DNA of 64,000 bases from Selenihalanaerobacter shriftii (GCF_900167185.1 NZ_FUWM01000010.1:61862-125861); one strand, 5' to 3'. Counted from the first letter of the stretch, positions 7,629 through 17,248 are shown. Notes: generated from the sequence alone by a model not told the origin. A program made the numbers and translations.

Positions 7629-9713
7629 ATGGCTAAAAATTTAGTAATTGTGGAATCCCCAGCAAAGGCAAAAACTATTAGTAAGTTCTTAGGTAAATCT
7701 TTTAAAGTAGAAGCATCTATGGGGCATGTGATTGACTTACCTAAGAGTCAATTGGGAGTTAATGTAGAAGAAAACTTTGAACCTAAGTATATAACTATTC
7801 GAGGGAAAGGTGATGTTTTAAAGAAGTTACGTAAAGCAACTAAGAAGAGTGATAATGTCTTCTTGGCAACTGACCCTGATAGAGAAGGAGAAGCAATTTC
7901 TTGGCATTTAAGTAGAGCTTTAAAATTAGATGATACTTCTAAATGCCGAATTGAATTTAATGAAATCACTAAACAAGCTATCAAAAATGCCATTAAAGAT
8001 CCAAGACAAATAGATCAAAATCGAGTAGATGCTCAGCAAGCTAGAAGACTATTAGATAGATTAGTAGGTTATAAATTAAGTCCATTGTTGTGGAAAAAGG
8101 TGAGAAGAGGACTGAGTGCTGGGCGAGTACAATCAGTGGCAGTTAAGATTATATGTGAGCGTGAAGAAGAGATAGAAGCATTTGAACCAGAGGAATATTG
8201 GACAATAGATGTAAATTTAGAGAGTGAGAATCAGCCTTTTGAAGCAAAATTGCATCGGATTAATAATAATAAATTTAAAATAAAAAATGAAAAAGAAGTT
8301 AATCAAGCAGTTTCAGAAATAAAGCAGAATCAATTTAATATTAAAGAATTAAAAGAAAGAAAGAGAAGAAGAAATCCTTCACCACCTTTTACTACAAGTA
8401 GTTTACAGCAGAAAGCAGCTAATAGTCTGAATTTTAGTGCTAAGAAGACTATGTATATAGCTCAACAACTATATGAAGGTTTAGATATAGGTGCAGAAGG
8501 TACTATAGGATTAATCACCTATATTAGAACTGATTCTACACGAATTTCTAAAGAAGCTCAAAAAGAAGCTAGAGGTTATATTAAGAAGAATTATGGTGAT
8601 AAATATTGCCCAAAAACTCCAAAGAAATATAAGACTAAATCTGGAGCACAGGATGCTCATGAAGCTATTAGACCGACTTCGGTCTTAAGAGAGCCTAAAA
8701 AAGTAAAAAAATATTTAAATAATGATCAATACCGACTTTATAAAATGCTTTGGGAAAGATTTGTTGCTAGTCAAATGAATCCAGCTATTTATAAAACTTT
8801 AAGTGTTGATATTCAAGCTGGAAAGTATTTATTTAGAGCTAAAGGGTCACAGACTTTATTTAAAGGTTTTCTAGCAGTTGATACATTTAAAAGTAGTAAA
8901 GAGGACACAGAATTACCGGAATTAAAAGAAGGTGAAGAAGTTAAGTTAGTTAAGTTAAATCCAGACCAACACTTTACTAAACCGCCAGCTAGGTATACTG
9001 AAGCCAAGTTAGTTAAGACTTTAGAAGAGAAAGGTATTGGTCGTCCAAGTACTTATGCTCCAATAGTTGGTACTATTCAAAATCGAGGTTATGTTCAAAA
9101 AGAAGGTAAGAGGTTTGAACCAACAGATTTAGGTAAAATAGTTAATCAACTCTTAAGTGAACATTTCCCTGATGTAACAGATACTGAATTTACAGCTAAT
9201 TTGGAAGAAGAATTAGATAGCATTGTAACTGGGAAGGTAAGTTGGAAGAAAGTTTTAAAAGATTTTTATTTCCCATTTGCAGAAAAATTAGATATAGCCT
9301 ATGATGATATGGAAAAAGTTCAACTAGAAGAAGAAGTAACCGATGAAGTGTGTGAAGAATGTGGTAAAAACATGATAGTTAAACATGGAAGGTATGGGAA
9401 GTTTTTAGCTTGCCCTGGATTCCCAGATTGTAAAAATACTAAACCTTATTTGATTAAGACAGGAGTGGATTGTTTAGAGTGTGAAGAAGGAGAAATGGTA
9501 CAAAGAAAGAGTAAAAAAGGTAGGACTTTTTATGGTTGCAGTAATTATCCAGATTGTGAGTTCATGATTTGGAATAAGCCAACAGAACATGAATGTCCTG
9601 ATTGTGATGCATTTTTAATGGAAAAGACAACTAAGAAACGAGGAACTGAGTATTTATGTGCTAATAAAGAGTGTGATTTTAAAACTACTCCCGAAGATTT
9701 AGAAAATGATTAG
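7629..9713 (+). CDS. topA: DNA topoisomerase I (type IA)
   Basis: Relaxes negative supercoils through a transient tyrosyl-DNA link. The Toprim domain has NLVIVESPAKAKTI (Glu near residue 9) and ATDPDREGEAI; the active-site Tyr is Tyr298 in GLITYIRTDS. The C-terminus carries three zinc-finger repeats, each with CxxC followed by a second Cys pair (CEECGKNM, CLECEEGEM, CPDCDAFLM). Length 694 aa matches Bacillus TopA. The ATG follows GGAGGTGGGAG, 24 bases after smg. Confidence 0.98.
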   Translation: MAKNLVIVESPAKAKTISKFLGKSFKVEASMGHVIDLPKSQLGVNVEENFEPKYITIRGKGDVLKKLRKATKKSDNVFLATDPDREGEAISWHLSRALKLDDTSKCRIEFNEITKQAIKNAIKDPRQIDQNRVDAQQARRLLDRLVGYKLSPLLWKKVRRGLSAGRVQSVAVKIICEREEEIEAFEPEEYWTIDVNLESENQPFEAKLHRINNNKFKIKNEKEVNQAVSEIKQNQFNIKELKERKRRRNPSPPFTTSSLQQKAANSLNFSAKKTMYIAQQLYEGLDIGAEGTIGLITYIRTDSTRISKEAQKEARGYIKKNYGDKYCPKTPKKYKTKSGAQDAHEAIRPTSVLREPKKVKKYLNNDQYRLYKMLWERFVASQMNPAIYKTLSVDIQAGKYLFRAKGSQTLFKGFLAVDTFKSSKEDTELPELKEGEEVKLVKLNPDQHFTKPPARYTEAKLVKTLEEKGIGRPSTYAPIVGTIQNRGYVQKEGKRFEPTDLGKIVNQLLSEHFPDVTDTEFTANLEEELDSIVTGKVSWKKVLKDFYFPFAEKLDIAYDDMEKVQLEEEVTDEVCEECGKNMIVKHGRYGKFLACPGFPDCKNTKPYLIKTGVDCLECEEGEMVQRKSKKGRTFYGCSNYPDCEFMIWNKPTEHECPDCDAFLMEKTTKKRGTEYLCANKECDFKTTPEDLEND

Positions 9714-9765
9714 AACTCTCTTTTTATTAAATAATATTTAATAATCTAGCAATTTATTAGCAGTC

Positions 9766-9794
9766 TTGCATAAAGTTTAAGTATATGATAATAT
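9766..9794 (+). promoter_or_regulatory. Candidate promoter for hslV-hslU
   Basis: TTGCAT at 9766-9771, 17-base spacer, TAATAT at 9789-9794 preceded by TGA, an extended -10. It sits 65 bases before the hslV start. Confidence 0.45.
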
Positions 9795-9859
9795 ATATTA
9801 TCAAGCGAATAAGTGTTAAGTAAATTTGAGATAGATTAGAGTTGGAGAGGAGGAATTAG

Positions 9860-10387
9860 ATGTTCGAGGCTACAACAGTAATTGCTGTAAAGAAAGATAA
9901 TAAAGTAGCAATTGCCGGTGATGGGCAGGTTACTATGCAGCATACTGTAATGAAACATGGAGCTAAAAAAATTAGAAGGTTATATGATGATAAAGTATTA
10001 GTAGGTTTTGCTGGTTCTGCTGCTGATGGATTCACTTTATTTGAAAAATTTGAAGCCAAAATTGAAGAGTTTCATGGTAATTTACAAAGAGCTGCAGTAG
10101 AATTAGCTAAAGAGTGGCGAACAGATAAAATTTTAAGGAAGTTAGAAGCTTTACTAATTGTTGCTAATGAAGAACATTTATTGGTCATTTCTGGTACTGG
10201 AGATGTAATAGAGCCAGATGATGACATTATTGCTATAGGTTCAGGAGGGTCATATGCTTTAGCAGCTGCTAAAGCATTGATGAAATATTCCGAATTAGAA
10301 TTGACAGAGATTGTTAAAGAAGCTTTAAGTATTGCTTCGGATATTTGTATCTATACCAATGATCAAATTACTGTAGAGGAAGTTTAG
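9860..10387 (+). CDS. hslV: ATP-dependent protease peptidase subunit HslV (ClpQ)
   Basis: Proteolytic subunit of the HslUV complex, an N-terminal-nucleophile hydrolase of the proteasome beta class. The mature N-terminus is seen in ATTVIAVK, so the catalytic Thr is residue 5 and a short M-F-E-A propeptide must be removed. SGDGQVT-like (AGDGQVTMQ), VGFAGSAAD and [15 protein letters not shown] are diagnostic. The ATG has a strong GAGGAGG. It is followed 23 bases later by hslU. In Bacillus xerC (codV) precedes it; here it does not. Confidence 0.97.
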   Translation: MFEATTVIAVKKDNKVAIAGDGQVTMQHTVMKHGAKKIRRLYDDKVLVGFAGSAADGFTLFEKFEAKIEEFHGNLQRAAVELAKEWRTDKILRKLEALLIVANEEHLLVISGTGDVIEPDDDIIAIGSGGSYALAAAKALMKYSELELTEIVKEALSIASDICIYTNDQITVEEV

Positions 10388-10410
10388 TCTTTAAAGGGGG
10401 TTAGATTTTA

Positions 10411-11814
10411 ATGAAAAAATTAACTCCTAAAAGGATAGTAAAGGAGTTAGACAAATATATTATTGGTCAGAATGAAGCCAAAAAGTCAGTAGCAGTAGCT
10501 TTAAGGAATAGATATCGTAGACGGCAGCTTCCCGATGATTTTAGAGAAGAAATTATGCCAAAAAACATTTTGATGATGGGTCCGACTGGAGTTGGAAAGA
10601 CTGAGATTGCTAGAAGGTTAGCAAAGTTAGCTAAAGCTCCTTTCATTAAAATAGAGGTTACTAAATTTACAGAAGTGGGATATGTAGGTCGTGATGTAGA
10701 GTCTATGATTCGTGATTTAGTTGAGACTGCTATTCGTATGGTAAAGAAAGAAAAGATAAAAGAAGTTGAAGATAAAGCAGGAAAATTAGTAGAAGATAGG
10801 ATATTAGATAAATTATTGCCTATGCCTAATAAGGATAGTAGTAATAATCCTTTAGGAGCTTTATTTGGAAGTTTTGGAGCGCAAGAGGAAGAAGAAGTAG
10901 AATTAGAAGAGGATAAGCAACATTTAAAGAGATTAAAGAATAGACGTGAACAATTAAGAGAAGAGTTAAGAGCAGGTGAACTTGAGGATAGAATGATTGA
11001 AATTGAGGTTGAGGAGAACAATTCTCAGATGATTGAAATTTTTTCCGGTTCTGGAGTTGAGGAAATGGGAATTAATTTCCAAGATATATTTGGTGGGGTT
11101 CTTCCTAACCAAAAGAAAGAAAGAAAAGCAACTATAAAAGAAGCTAGAGAAATTTTAAAACAACAAGAAGCACAGAAACTAATAGATATGGATGAGGTTT
11201 CTTCAGAAGCTATTGAGCGAGTTGAAGAATCAGGAATCATCTTTTTAGATGAAATTGATAAAATTGCAGGTAATAATGCTAATTCTAGCCCAGAGGTTTC
11301 TAGGGAGGGTGTACAAAGAGACATTTTACCTATTGTTGAAGGTTCAACTATCATGACTAAGTATGGGCCAGTTAAGACTGATTATATTTTCTTTATTGCT
11401 GCTGGTGCTTTTCATGTTTCGAAGCCAACTGATTTAATTCCTGAACTGCAAGGTCGTTTCCCAATTCGAGTAGAATTAGAAAGTTTAACAGAAGAGAACT
11501 TTAATGCTATTTTAACTGAACCAGAAAATGCGTTAACAAAGCAATATGAAGCTTTATTAAAGACTGAAGGCCTAGAGATAGAGTTTGCTGAAAATGCTAT
11601 TAAAGAACTAGCTAGAATAGCTTTTAAAGTTAATGAAGAGACTGAGAATATTGGAGCACGAAGATTACATACTGTTTTAGAGAAGTTGTTAGAAGATATT
11701 TCTTTTGAAGCTCCAGATATGTCGGAGGATTATTTTGAAATTAGTATTGATTATGTAAGAGAGAAGTTAGATGATGTAGTAGAAGATAAAGATTTAAGTA
11801 AGTATATACTTTAA
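10411..11814 (+). CDS. hslU: HslU ATPase (ClpY)
   Basis: AAA+ unfoldase that feeds substrates to HslV. Walker A GPTGVGKT at 57-64, the [15 protein letters not shown] block, the inserted acidic I-domain (about 110-250), Walker [10 protein letters not shown] near 280, sensor 1 IAAGAFH and the [15 protein letters not shown] arm are all present, ending in KYIL as HslV-binding tails do. Length (467 aa) is normal. GGGG Shine-Dalgarno before the ATG. The pair hslV-hslU is directly upstream of codY. Confidence 0.97.
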   Translation: MKKLTPKRIVKELDKYIIGQNEAKKSVAVALRNRYRRRQLPDDFREEIMPKNILMMGPTGVGKTEIARRLAKLAKAPFIKIEVTKFTEVGYVGRDVESMIRDLVETAIRMVKKEKIKEVEDKAGKLVEDRILDKLLPMPNKDSSNNPLGALFGSFGAQEEEEVELEEDKQHLKRLKNRREQLREELRAGELEDRMIEIEVEENNSQMIEIFSGSGVEEMGINFQDIFGGVLPNQKKERKATIKEAREILKQQEAQKLIDMDEVSSEAIERVEESGIIFLDEIDKIAGNNANSSPEVSREGVQRDILPIVEGSTIMTKYGPVKTDYIFFIAAGAFHVSKPTDLIPELQGRFPIRVELESLTEENFNAILTEPENALTKQYEALLKTEGLEIEFAENAIKELARIAFKVNEETENIGARRLHTVLEKLLEDISFEAPDMSEDYFEISIDYVREKLDDVVEDKDLSKYIL

Positions 11815-11911
11815 ATCATGTTTGACATGTGCATATTATATGTGATACATGTATTTTAAATAATTGTGAAGTATTTCTCATTAAAAATTATGGGAATTTT
11901 TTATAGAAAAA

Positions 11912-11940
11912 TAGTAAAGCCAGATATCTTTGGTTATAAT
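11912..11940 (+). promoter_or_regulatory. Candidate codY promoter
   Basis: A perfect TATAAT at 11935-11940 with a poor -35 (TAGTAA) 17 bases upstream, about 80 bases before codY. The 206-base gap also holds a perfect TTGACA at 11822-11827 without a good -10, and AT-rich palindrome-like stretches (for example 11958-11975) that only loosely match the CodY box, so autoregulation is not supported. Confidence 0.35.
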
Positions 11941-12020
11941 AAATGTACAAACTAATCTAAAATTTATTTTGAAAATAATATCTTAAAAAGTAAGTAAAAG
12001 CTTAAAGGGAGGATACTATA

Positions 12021-12806
12021 ATGAAAGCATTATTGGAAGAGACACGCAAGATTAATAGACTATTACAAAAGTCTGCAGGACATCCAGTAGATTTTACAGA
12101 AATGGCTAAAGTATTAAGTAGTGCAATTAAGGCCAATATATATGTAGTTAGTAGAAAAGGAAAGATTTTAGGTTATCAATTAATTAATAAATTTGAATGT
12201 GATCTTATGATTGACGAAGTAATAAATGAAGGTTGGTTTCCACAAGATTATAATGAGTGGATATTAGATATTAATGAAACTCGGGCTAATTATGAGCAGA
12301 AGGATGGCCAATGTGTCTTTACAATAGATGATGAAGAATGTATGTTTACTCAAAAATTGACTACTATCATACCTATTAATGGTGGTGGTGAGAGATTAGG
12401 GACATTAATTGTTGCTAGATTTGACGAAGAATTTACTTCTAATGATCTCATCTTAGGAGAATATGGAGCTACAGTTGTAGGAATGGAAATTTTACGATCA
12501 AGAAGTGATAAGATAGAAGCAGAAGCCCGTAAGAAAGCAGCTGTTCATGTAGCATTAGAAACATTATCTTATTCTGAATTAGAAGCTATAGAGCATATTT
12601 TTGAAGAATTAGATGGTATAGAAGGGTTATTAGTAGCAAGTAAAGTAGCAGATAGAGTAGGAATTACTCGTTCAGTAATCGTTAATGCATTACGCAAATT
12701 TGAAAGTGCTGGAGTAATCGAATCACGTTCATTAGGGATGAAAGGTACATATATTAAAATATTAAATGAGAGGCTATTAGAAGAATTAGAAAAATTAAAG
12801 ACTTAA
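12021..12806 (+). CDS. codY: GTP/branched-chain amino acid-sensing repressor CodY
   Basis: Global regulator of low-GC Gram-positive lineages that binds DNA when branched-chain amino acids and GTP are plentiful. The N-terminal GAF domain (about 1-155) and the C-terminal winged helix with [28 protein letters not shown] split over residues about 205-235 are clear; length 261 aa is normal. Start ATG behind GGGAGGA. Placed after hslU and before flgB as in Bacillus, but separated from flgB by a strong terminator and a riboswitch. Confidence 0.97.
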   Translation: MKALLEETRKINRLLQKSAGHPVDFTEMAKVLSSAIKANIYVVSRKGKILGYQLINKFECDLMIDEVINEGWFPQDYNEWILDINETRANYEQKDGQCVFTIDDEECMFTQKLTTIIPINGGGERLGTLIVARFDEEFTSNDLILGEYGATVVGMEILRSRSDKIEAEARKKAAVHVALETLSYSELEAIEHIFEELDGIEGLLVASKVADRVGITRSVIVNALRKFESAGVIESRSLGMKGTYIKILNERLLEELEKLKT

Positions 12807-12823
12807 AAAATTAAACCTTTAGA

Positions 12824-12862
12824 AACTAACCCACAAAAATGTTTTTGTGGGTTAGTTTTTTT
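12824..12862 (+). terminator. Strong intrinsic terminator after codY
   Basis: Perfect 16-bp stem (12824-12839 with 12842-12857), 2-base loop, and seven Ts at 12856-12862. It separates codY from the flagellar control region. Confidence 0.95.
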
Positions 12863-13012
12863 AGTTTTATTAATTATATATTATATAAATATAAAAAGTT
12901 TTATTTTTTAAGTCTTTTTTACAAATTACTCAAAAAAAATAAAGGAGAACAACTAATAATTAACGAATATTTAAAATAGGTAAAGAAAATTCAAAAACTG
13001 AATATTTATGTC

Positions 13013-13104
13013 ATCTCTCGATAAAGGCAAACTTGTCGAAAGGCAGGGACGCAAAGCTACTAGGTCTATGGTATACAAGTATACTATGATTGCTAGGCTA
13101 CCTA
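13013..13104 (+). promoter_or_regulatory. Cyclic-di-GMP-I (GEMM-I) riboswitch aptamer
   Basis: Matches the class I c-di-GMP aptamer: GGCAAAC at 13026-13032, a P2-type hairpin CTTGTC-GAAA-GGCAGG with the GAAA tetraloop at 13038-13041, the invariant GGGACGCAAAGC at 13046-13057, then a second hairpin whose stem contains the inverted repeat GGTATAC / GTATACT, and the tetraloop-receptor side TGCTAGGCTACC at 13091-13102. It lies about 340 bases before flgB and 40 bases before an intrinsic terminator. Outer boundaries are approximate. No convincing sigma-A promoter was found upstream; TAAAAT at 12972-12977 is a candidate -10. Confidence 0.93.
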
Positions 13105-13143
13105 CTAAACAATTAATTATAGCAGATATTTGTCAATATAATC

Positions 13144-13186
13144 AACTCCAGTTCCTTTATGATTTTGAGGGATTAGGAGTTTTTTT
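13144..13186 (+). terminator. Riboswitch expression-platform terminator
   Basis: AACTCC (13144-13149) pairs with GGAGTT (13176-13181), and GTTCCT (13151-13156) pairs with AGGGAT (13168-13173, with G-T pairs). Seven Ts follow at 13180-13186. Its position behind the aptamer suggests ligand-controlled transcription termination before the flagellar genes; direction of control is inferred. Confidence 0.85.
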
Positions 13187-13336
13187 GCTTAATAAGGTAA
13201 ATTACTCAAGTAAGGCAGGAAAACATGCTGATTTTGTCGAATAAAGGTTAAGGCTGGAAATAGGATTATATGGTTTATTTTATGTTTTTTTATGATTTAA
13301 GGAGGAGTTAGAGGATAATAGACAGAAATATAAAAA
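13187..13336 (+). other. Leader between riboswitch terminator and flgB promoter, orphan Shine-Dalgarno
   Basis: This non-coding stretch is part of the 640-base gap between codY and flgB. It contains a strong AAGGAGGAG at 13299-13307 with no recognisable gene behind it; the only nearby reading is a 16-codon frame from ATA 13315. A short frame ATG 13282 to TAG 13311 has no Shine-Dalgarno. I see no second aptamer here. Confidence 0.4.
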
Positions 13337-13366
13337 GTGATAACCAAATGGGAATAAAATTATAAT
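13337..13366 (+). promoter_or_regulatory. Candidate second flgB promoter, downstream of the riboswitch
   Basis: GTGATA at 13337-13342, an 18-base spacer and perfect TATAAT at 13361-13366, about 82 bases before the flgB start. If used, it would bypass the riboswitch. Confidence 0.4.
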
Positions 13367-13447
13367 AAAATAGAATATTAATGATTCAGTTAAGTATTGA
13401 AAATAAAACTAATATTATTGATAAAAAGTAAAGGAGGTAAATTTATA

Positions 13448-13861
13448 GTGGCCTTTTTAGGTGATCAGACTACATCAATATTAAGTAGTGCTCTAGATGG
13501 ATTAAGTCTAAGAAAGCAAGCAATTTCTAATAATATTGCAAATGTAGATACCCCTAATTACAAACGTAAGGATGTAAATTTCGAATCCCAATTACAACAA
13601 GCTAGATATAATTATAAAAGACAGAGTATTAATTTAAGTAGAACAGATAATGAACACTTCTCTATAAATGGTAAACATCAAGCTTTTGCACCAAAAATTA
13701 GATCTGACAATAATACTAGTATGAGAAATGATAAGAATAATGTTGATATAGATTATGAGATGACAGCTTTAGCTAAAAACACATTAAAATATCAATCTGT
13801 TACTAAATTGTTATCAACTAAATTTAAGAAAGTTGGTAATGTAATTAATAGGATAAAATAA
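13448..13861 (+). CDS. flgB: Flagellar basal-body rod protein FlgB
   Basis: Proximal rod subunit, exported by the flagellar type III apparatus. The motif LRKQAISNNIANVDTPNYKRKDVNFE is the family N-terminal helix and the C-terminal helix IDYEMTALAKNTLKYQSVTKLL is also present. The GTG at 13448 is chosen because AAAGGAGGT ends 8 bases before it; an upstream in-frame TTG at 13397 would add a non-homologous Lys- and Ile-rich leader. First gene of the flagellar operon; 137 aa is normal. Confidence 0.95.
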   Translation: MAFLGDQTTSILSSALDGLSLRKQAISNNIANVDTPNYKRKDVNFESQLQQARYNYKRQSINLSRTDNEHFSINGKHQAFAPKIRSDNNTSMRNDKNNVDIDYEMTALAKNTLKYQSVTKLLSTKFKKVGNVINRIK

Positions 13862-13881
13862 GATTAAGGAGGATTTAATAT

Positions 13882-14319
13882 ATGGGGTTATTTGGTGGGA
13901 TGAACATTAGTGCTTCAGGAATGACAGCTCAACGGTTAAGAATGGATTTAATTTCTAATAATATCGCTAATATAAATACAACTAGGACTGAAGATGGTGG
14001 GCCTTATAAGAAAAAATCGCCAGTTTTCAAAGCTAAAGGTCAAGCTAAATTTAGTTTACCTGATGTTGCTTCTAATAAGGGACAAATGGGACAAGGTGTA
14101 GAAGTAACCTCTATTAAAGAGAGTAATAAGCCACCGAGATTAGTCTATAATCCTAATCATCCTGATGCTAATCAAGAAGGATATGTTAAGATGCCTAATA
14201 TAGATATAGCTTCTGAAATGGTTAATATGATTTCAGCTAGTAGAGCGTATGAAGCAAATGTTACAGCTTTAAATGCTTCTAAGAAGATGTTTAAAAGTGC
14301 TTTAAAGATTGAAGGATAA
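13882..14319 (+). CDS. flgC: Flagellar basal-body rod protein FlgC
   Basis: Rod subunit. The N-terminus MNISASGMTAQRLRMDLISNNIANINTT and the C-terminal VNMISASRAYEANVTALNASKKMFKSAL are diagnostic. Length 145 aa is normal. ATG behind AAGGAGG, 20 bases after flgB. Confidence 0.97.
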   Translation: MGLFGGMNISASGMTAQRLRMDLISNNIANINTTRTEDGGPYKKKSPVFKAKGQAKFSLPDVASNKGQMGQGVEVTSIKESNKPPRLVYNPNHPDANQEGYVKMPNIDIASEMVNMISASRAYEANVTALNASKKMFKSALKIEG

Positions 14320-14336
14320 AGGAGGATGTTTAATAG

Positions 14337-14633
14337 ATGAAAATAGATACTCTACAGTTAAATAAGTTAGCTCAAAGTTATAAAACTGACAGTGTTAGTG
14401 AAGGAAAGAGCAAGGAATCATTTAAGGATTTGCTTAGCAATTCATTACATAAAGTTAATAATTTACAGAAAGATGCAGATTTGATGGCTGAAAAATTAGC
14501 AGTAGGAGAAGCCGATAATATTCATGAAGTGATGATTGCTTCTACAAAGGCTAAACTTTCTTTGGATTTAACATTAGAGGTAAGAAATAAAGTTGTAGAA
14601 GCATATAAAGATATAATGAGAATGCAGATCTGA
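14337..14633 (+). CDS. fliE: Flagellar hook-basal body protein FliE
   Basis: Joins the MS ring to the rod. The C-terminal pattern ANIHEVMIASTKAKLSLDLTLEVRNKVVEAYKDIMRMQI (here ADNIHEV at its start) is the FliE signature. 98 aa. Start ATG behind AAAGGAGGATG. Standard place between flgC and fliF. Confidence 0.95.
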   Translation: MKIDTLQLNKLAQSYKTDSVSEGKSKESFKDLLSNSLHKVNNLQKDADLMAEKLAVGEADNIHEVMIASTKAKLSLDLTLEVRNKVVEAYKDIMRMQI

Positions 14634-14661
14634 TATTTTGTTGGGAAATTGAGGTGTGAAT

Positions 14662-16215
14662 ATGATTGAAAATTTAATGCAAATTAGAGAGCAAGGAGAA
14701 AAATTGTGGGAAAGTTTAGACACTAAAGCTAGGATAATAATTATTTCTTCAGCAGTAGTGTCAATAATTGCTCTATTATTGCTTACTAATTGGGCTAGTC
14801 AACCTAATTATGTTACTTTATTTAATAATTTAACAGTTAAGGATGCTAGTGCAATTACTAATCAATTAAAAGAAAAACAGATTGATTATAAGTTAGCTAA
14901 TGATGGTACTAGGATTCTAGTGCCTGCTAAAGACGTTCATCAAGTTAGACTAAATTTAGCTAGTGAAGGTTTGCCTAAGGGAGGAACAGTAGGGTTTGAA
15001 TTATTTGATAAAACTCGCATAGGCAGTACTGATTTTGAGCAACAAGTTAATTTTTATCGAGCACTTTCTGGAGAATTAACTAGAACTATTATGCAGTTGC
15101 AAGATGTTGAGTTTGCTAAAGTCCAAATTAGTGCTCCAAGAGAGAGCTTATATGTCGATAAAGCAAAAGTGGCTAAGGCGTCTGTATTACTTAAAATAAA
15201 GCCATATGCAGATTTAGGTTTAAAACAGGTGAAAGCGATTACTAATTTAGTTGCTAGTAGTGTAGAAGGGTTGTCAGCAAAGAATGTAACTGTAGTAGAT
15301 ACTAAAGGGAATCTATTAACTGCTAAACTTAATAAAAAGGACAACCTAGGAACTACAGAATTTAACCCAAAACAGTTAGAGGTTGAAGAGGAATTTGAGA
15401 ATGATTTACAGATGACTTTAAATACCATGTTATCTAGGGTATTAGGGCCTGATAATGTAGTTGTGAGGGTTAATGCTAAACTTAATTTTGATCAAAGAAA
15501 GATTCAGAGTGAAATTTATGAACCTATTACTGATGATGAAGGAATTGTGAGGAGTGAGCAATCTAAGAAAGTTAATTATCAGTCTAATGGTGAATCTCCT
15601 CAGGGAATACCTGGTACAGAGTCAAATATTCCTCAATATCAATCCAGTGAAGATCAAGCATCAAATTATAGTCAGAAAGAAGTTACTACTAATTATGAAA
15701 TTAATAAGAAAGTAGAAAATTATATCCAAGCTGCTGGAGATGTAGAAAAAGTTTCGGTAGCAGTTATGGTTAATAAAGATTTATCATCGAATGAAAAAGA
15801 CTCAATTCGACAATCTGTAGCAGCAACAGTCGGATACGATCAATCACGTGGTGACCAGATTACCATTAGTAGCTTTAAATTTGATAAAAGTTTAGAAAAA
15901 GAGATAAATTCAAAAATGGCGTCTGAGAAAGCAGCTAGACAGAAGAAATGGATAATAGCAGGAATTATAACTTTATTAATAATTATTATTGGTGGTTTAA
16001 TCATACGTAGAATTATGAGTGATTCTGAATCTGTTGAAGAACCGGGCTTAGACGTAGTAGTTGATGATGACACAGGAGAAGCAGCAGCAACTAAAGAGGA
16101 ATTATCTCCAGAAGAAGAGATGAGAAAAGAAATGAAAGATGAAGTGTCTCAGTTAATTAGGAATCAGCCTGAAGAAGTAGCTAGGTTATTAAAGACATGG
16201 TTAACTGAGGATTGA
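14662..16215 (+). CDS. fliF: Flagellar MS-ring protein FliF
   Basis: Builds the membrane ring on which the basal body assembles. Membrane segments are at about residues 26-45 and 432-454, with ring-building motifs between (ALSGELTRTIMQL, FAKVQISAPRESLY) and the C-terminal FliG-binding tail EEVARLLKTWLTED. Length 517 aa is usual. ATG 14662 is preferred over GTG 14656 because GAGGTG at 14651-14656 would overlap the latter. Confidence 0.97.
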   Translation: MIENLMQIREQGEKLWESLDTKARIIIISSAVVSIIALLLLTNWASQPNYVTLFNNLTVKDASAITNQLKEKQIDYKLANDGTRILVPAKDVHQVRLNLASEGLPKGGTVGFELFDKTRIGSTDFEQQVNFYRALSGELTRTIMQLQDVEFAKVQISAPRESLYVDKAKVAKASVLLKIKPYADLGLKQVKAITNLVASSVEGLSAKNVTVVDTKGNLLTAKLNKKDNLGTTEFNPKQLEVEEEFENDLQMTLNTMLSRVLGPDNVVVRVNAKLNFDQRKIQSEIYEPITDDEGIVRSEQSKKVNYQSNGESPQGIPGTESNIPQYQSSEDQASNYSQKEVTTNYEINKKVENYIQAAGDVEKVSVAVMVNKDLSSNEKDSIRQSVAATVGYDQSRGDQITISSFKFDKSLEKEINSKMASEKAARQKKWIIAGIITLLIIIIGGLIIRRIMSDSESVEEPGLDVVVDDDTGEAAATKEELSPEEEMRKEMKDEVSQLIRNQPEEVARLLKTWLTED

Positions 16216-16237
16216 TCTAAAAGGGAGGGAATTGGCC

Positions 16238-17248
16238 TTGGCACAGGTTAATAAATTATCTGGGAAGAAGAAAGCGGCAGTTTTATTAGTTTCAATGGGG
16301 CCTGATCTTTCCGCAGAAGTAATGAAACATTTAGATGAGGAAGATATTGAAGAATTAACTTTAGAAATTGCTAATTTAAATAAAGTTTCCTCTGATGTTA
16401 AAGATGATATCTTAGATGAATTCCATCAAATGTGTGTAGCATATGATTATTTAAATCAAGGTGGAATTGGTTATGCCAAAGAAGTATTAGAAAAAGCTTT
16501 AGGGAAACAACAAGCAGATAGTGTAATTAATCGTTTAACTGCATCCTTACAGGTGAGACCTTTTGATCAGTTGCGGAAAACAGATCCAGCTCAGCTTTTA
16601 AATTTTATTCAGAATGAGCATCCACAAACTATTGCTTTAATTATGGCTTATCTTAATCCTGAACAAGCATCTAGTATTCTTTCAGCACTTTCACCAGAAC
16701 AACAAAGCGAAGTAGCTAAAAGAATTGCTATTATGGACCGTACATCTCCAGAAGTAATTAAGGAGGTTGAAAAAGTCTTAGAACAGAAATTAGCTTCATT
16801 AATGACTAATGAATATTCTTCTGCTGGAGGATTAGATTCAATAGTTGATATCTTGAATTTAGTAGATCGTGGAACTGAGAAGACTATTCTAGAGGACTTA
16901 GATGAAGATGATCCAGAATTAGCCGAAGATATTAAGCAGCGAATGTTTGTATTTGAAGATATAGTTTTACTTACAGATCAAGCAATTCAGATGGTATTAA
17001 GAGAAATAGATATGGAGGATTTAGGATTAGCTTTAAAGACAGTTAATGATGAAGTAAGTGAAAAGATATTCAGTAATTTATCCAATCGAGCAGCTGACAT
17101 GTTAAAAGAAGATATGGAATTCATGGGACCTGTTAGAATTCGTGATGTAGAAGAAGCTCAACAGCGAATAGTTTCCGAGATTAGAAGGTTAGAAGATATG
17201 GGTGATATTGTGATTGATCGTGGTGGGGAGGATGAGTTAATTGTCTAA
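16238..17248 (+). CDS. fliG: Flagellar motor switch protein FliG
   Basis: Rotor protein that couples to the stator and carries the torque-generating charged helix. FliG-N, -M with the EHPQTIALIMAYL motif (about 125-137) and -C with LREIDMEDLGLALKTV are visible. Length 336 aa. TTG at 16238 is chosen because GGGAGGG ends 8 bases upstream; TTG at 16232 would be too close. Its stop overlaps the fliH start by 8 bases. Confidence 0.96.
   Translation: MAQVNKLSGKKKAAVLLVSMGPDLSAEVMKHLDEEDIEELTLEIANLNKVSSDVKDDILDEFHQMCVAYDYLNQGGIGYAKEVLEKALGKQQADSVINRLTASLQVRPFDQLRKTDPAQLLNFIQNEHPQTIALIMAYLNPEQASSILSALSPEQQSEVAKRIAIMDRTSPEVIKEVEKVLEQKLASLMTNEYSSAGGLDSIVDILNLVDRGTEKTILEDLDEDDPELAEDIKQRMFVFEDIVLLTDQAIQMVLREIDMEDLGLALKTVNDEVSEKIFSNLSNRAADMLKEDMEFMGPVRIRDVEEAQQRIVSEIRRLEDMGDIVIDRGGEDELIV

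Noticed and set aside
10467..11021. Long reverse-strand ORF opposite hslU
   Set aside because: Ser-rich shadow of the acidic hslU sequence, no Shine-Dalgarno or family resemblance.
11815..12020. CodY box in front of codY
   Set aside because: Best stretches differ from AATTTTCNGAAAATT at about five positions, no better than chance in AT-rich DNA.
13008..13244. 78-aa open reading frame over the riboswitch
   Set aside because: It covers the aptamer and terminator hairpin, has no Shine-Dalgarno and encodes nothing recognisable.
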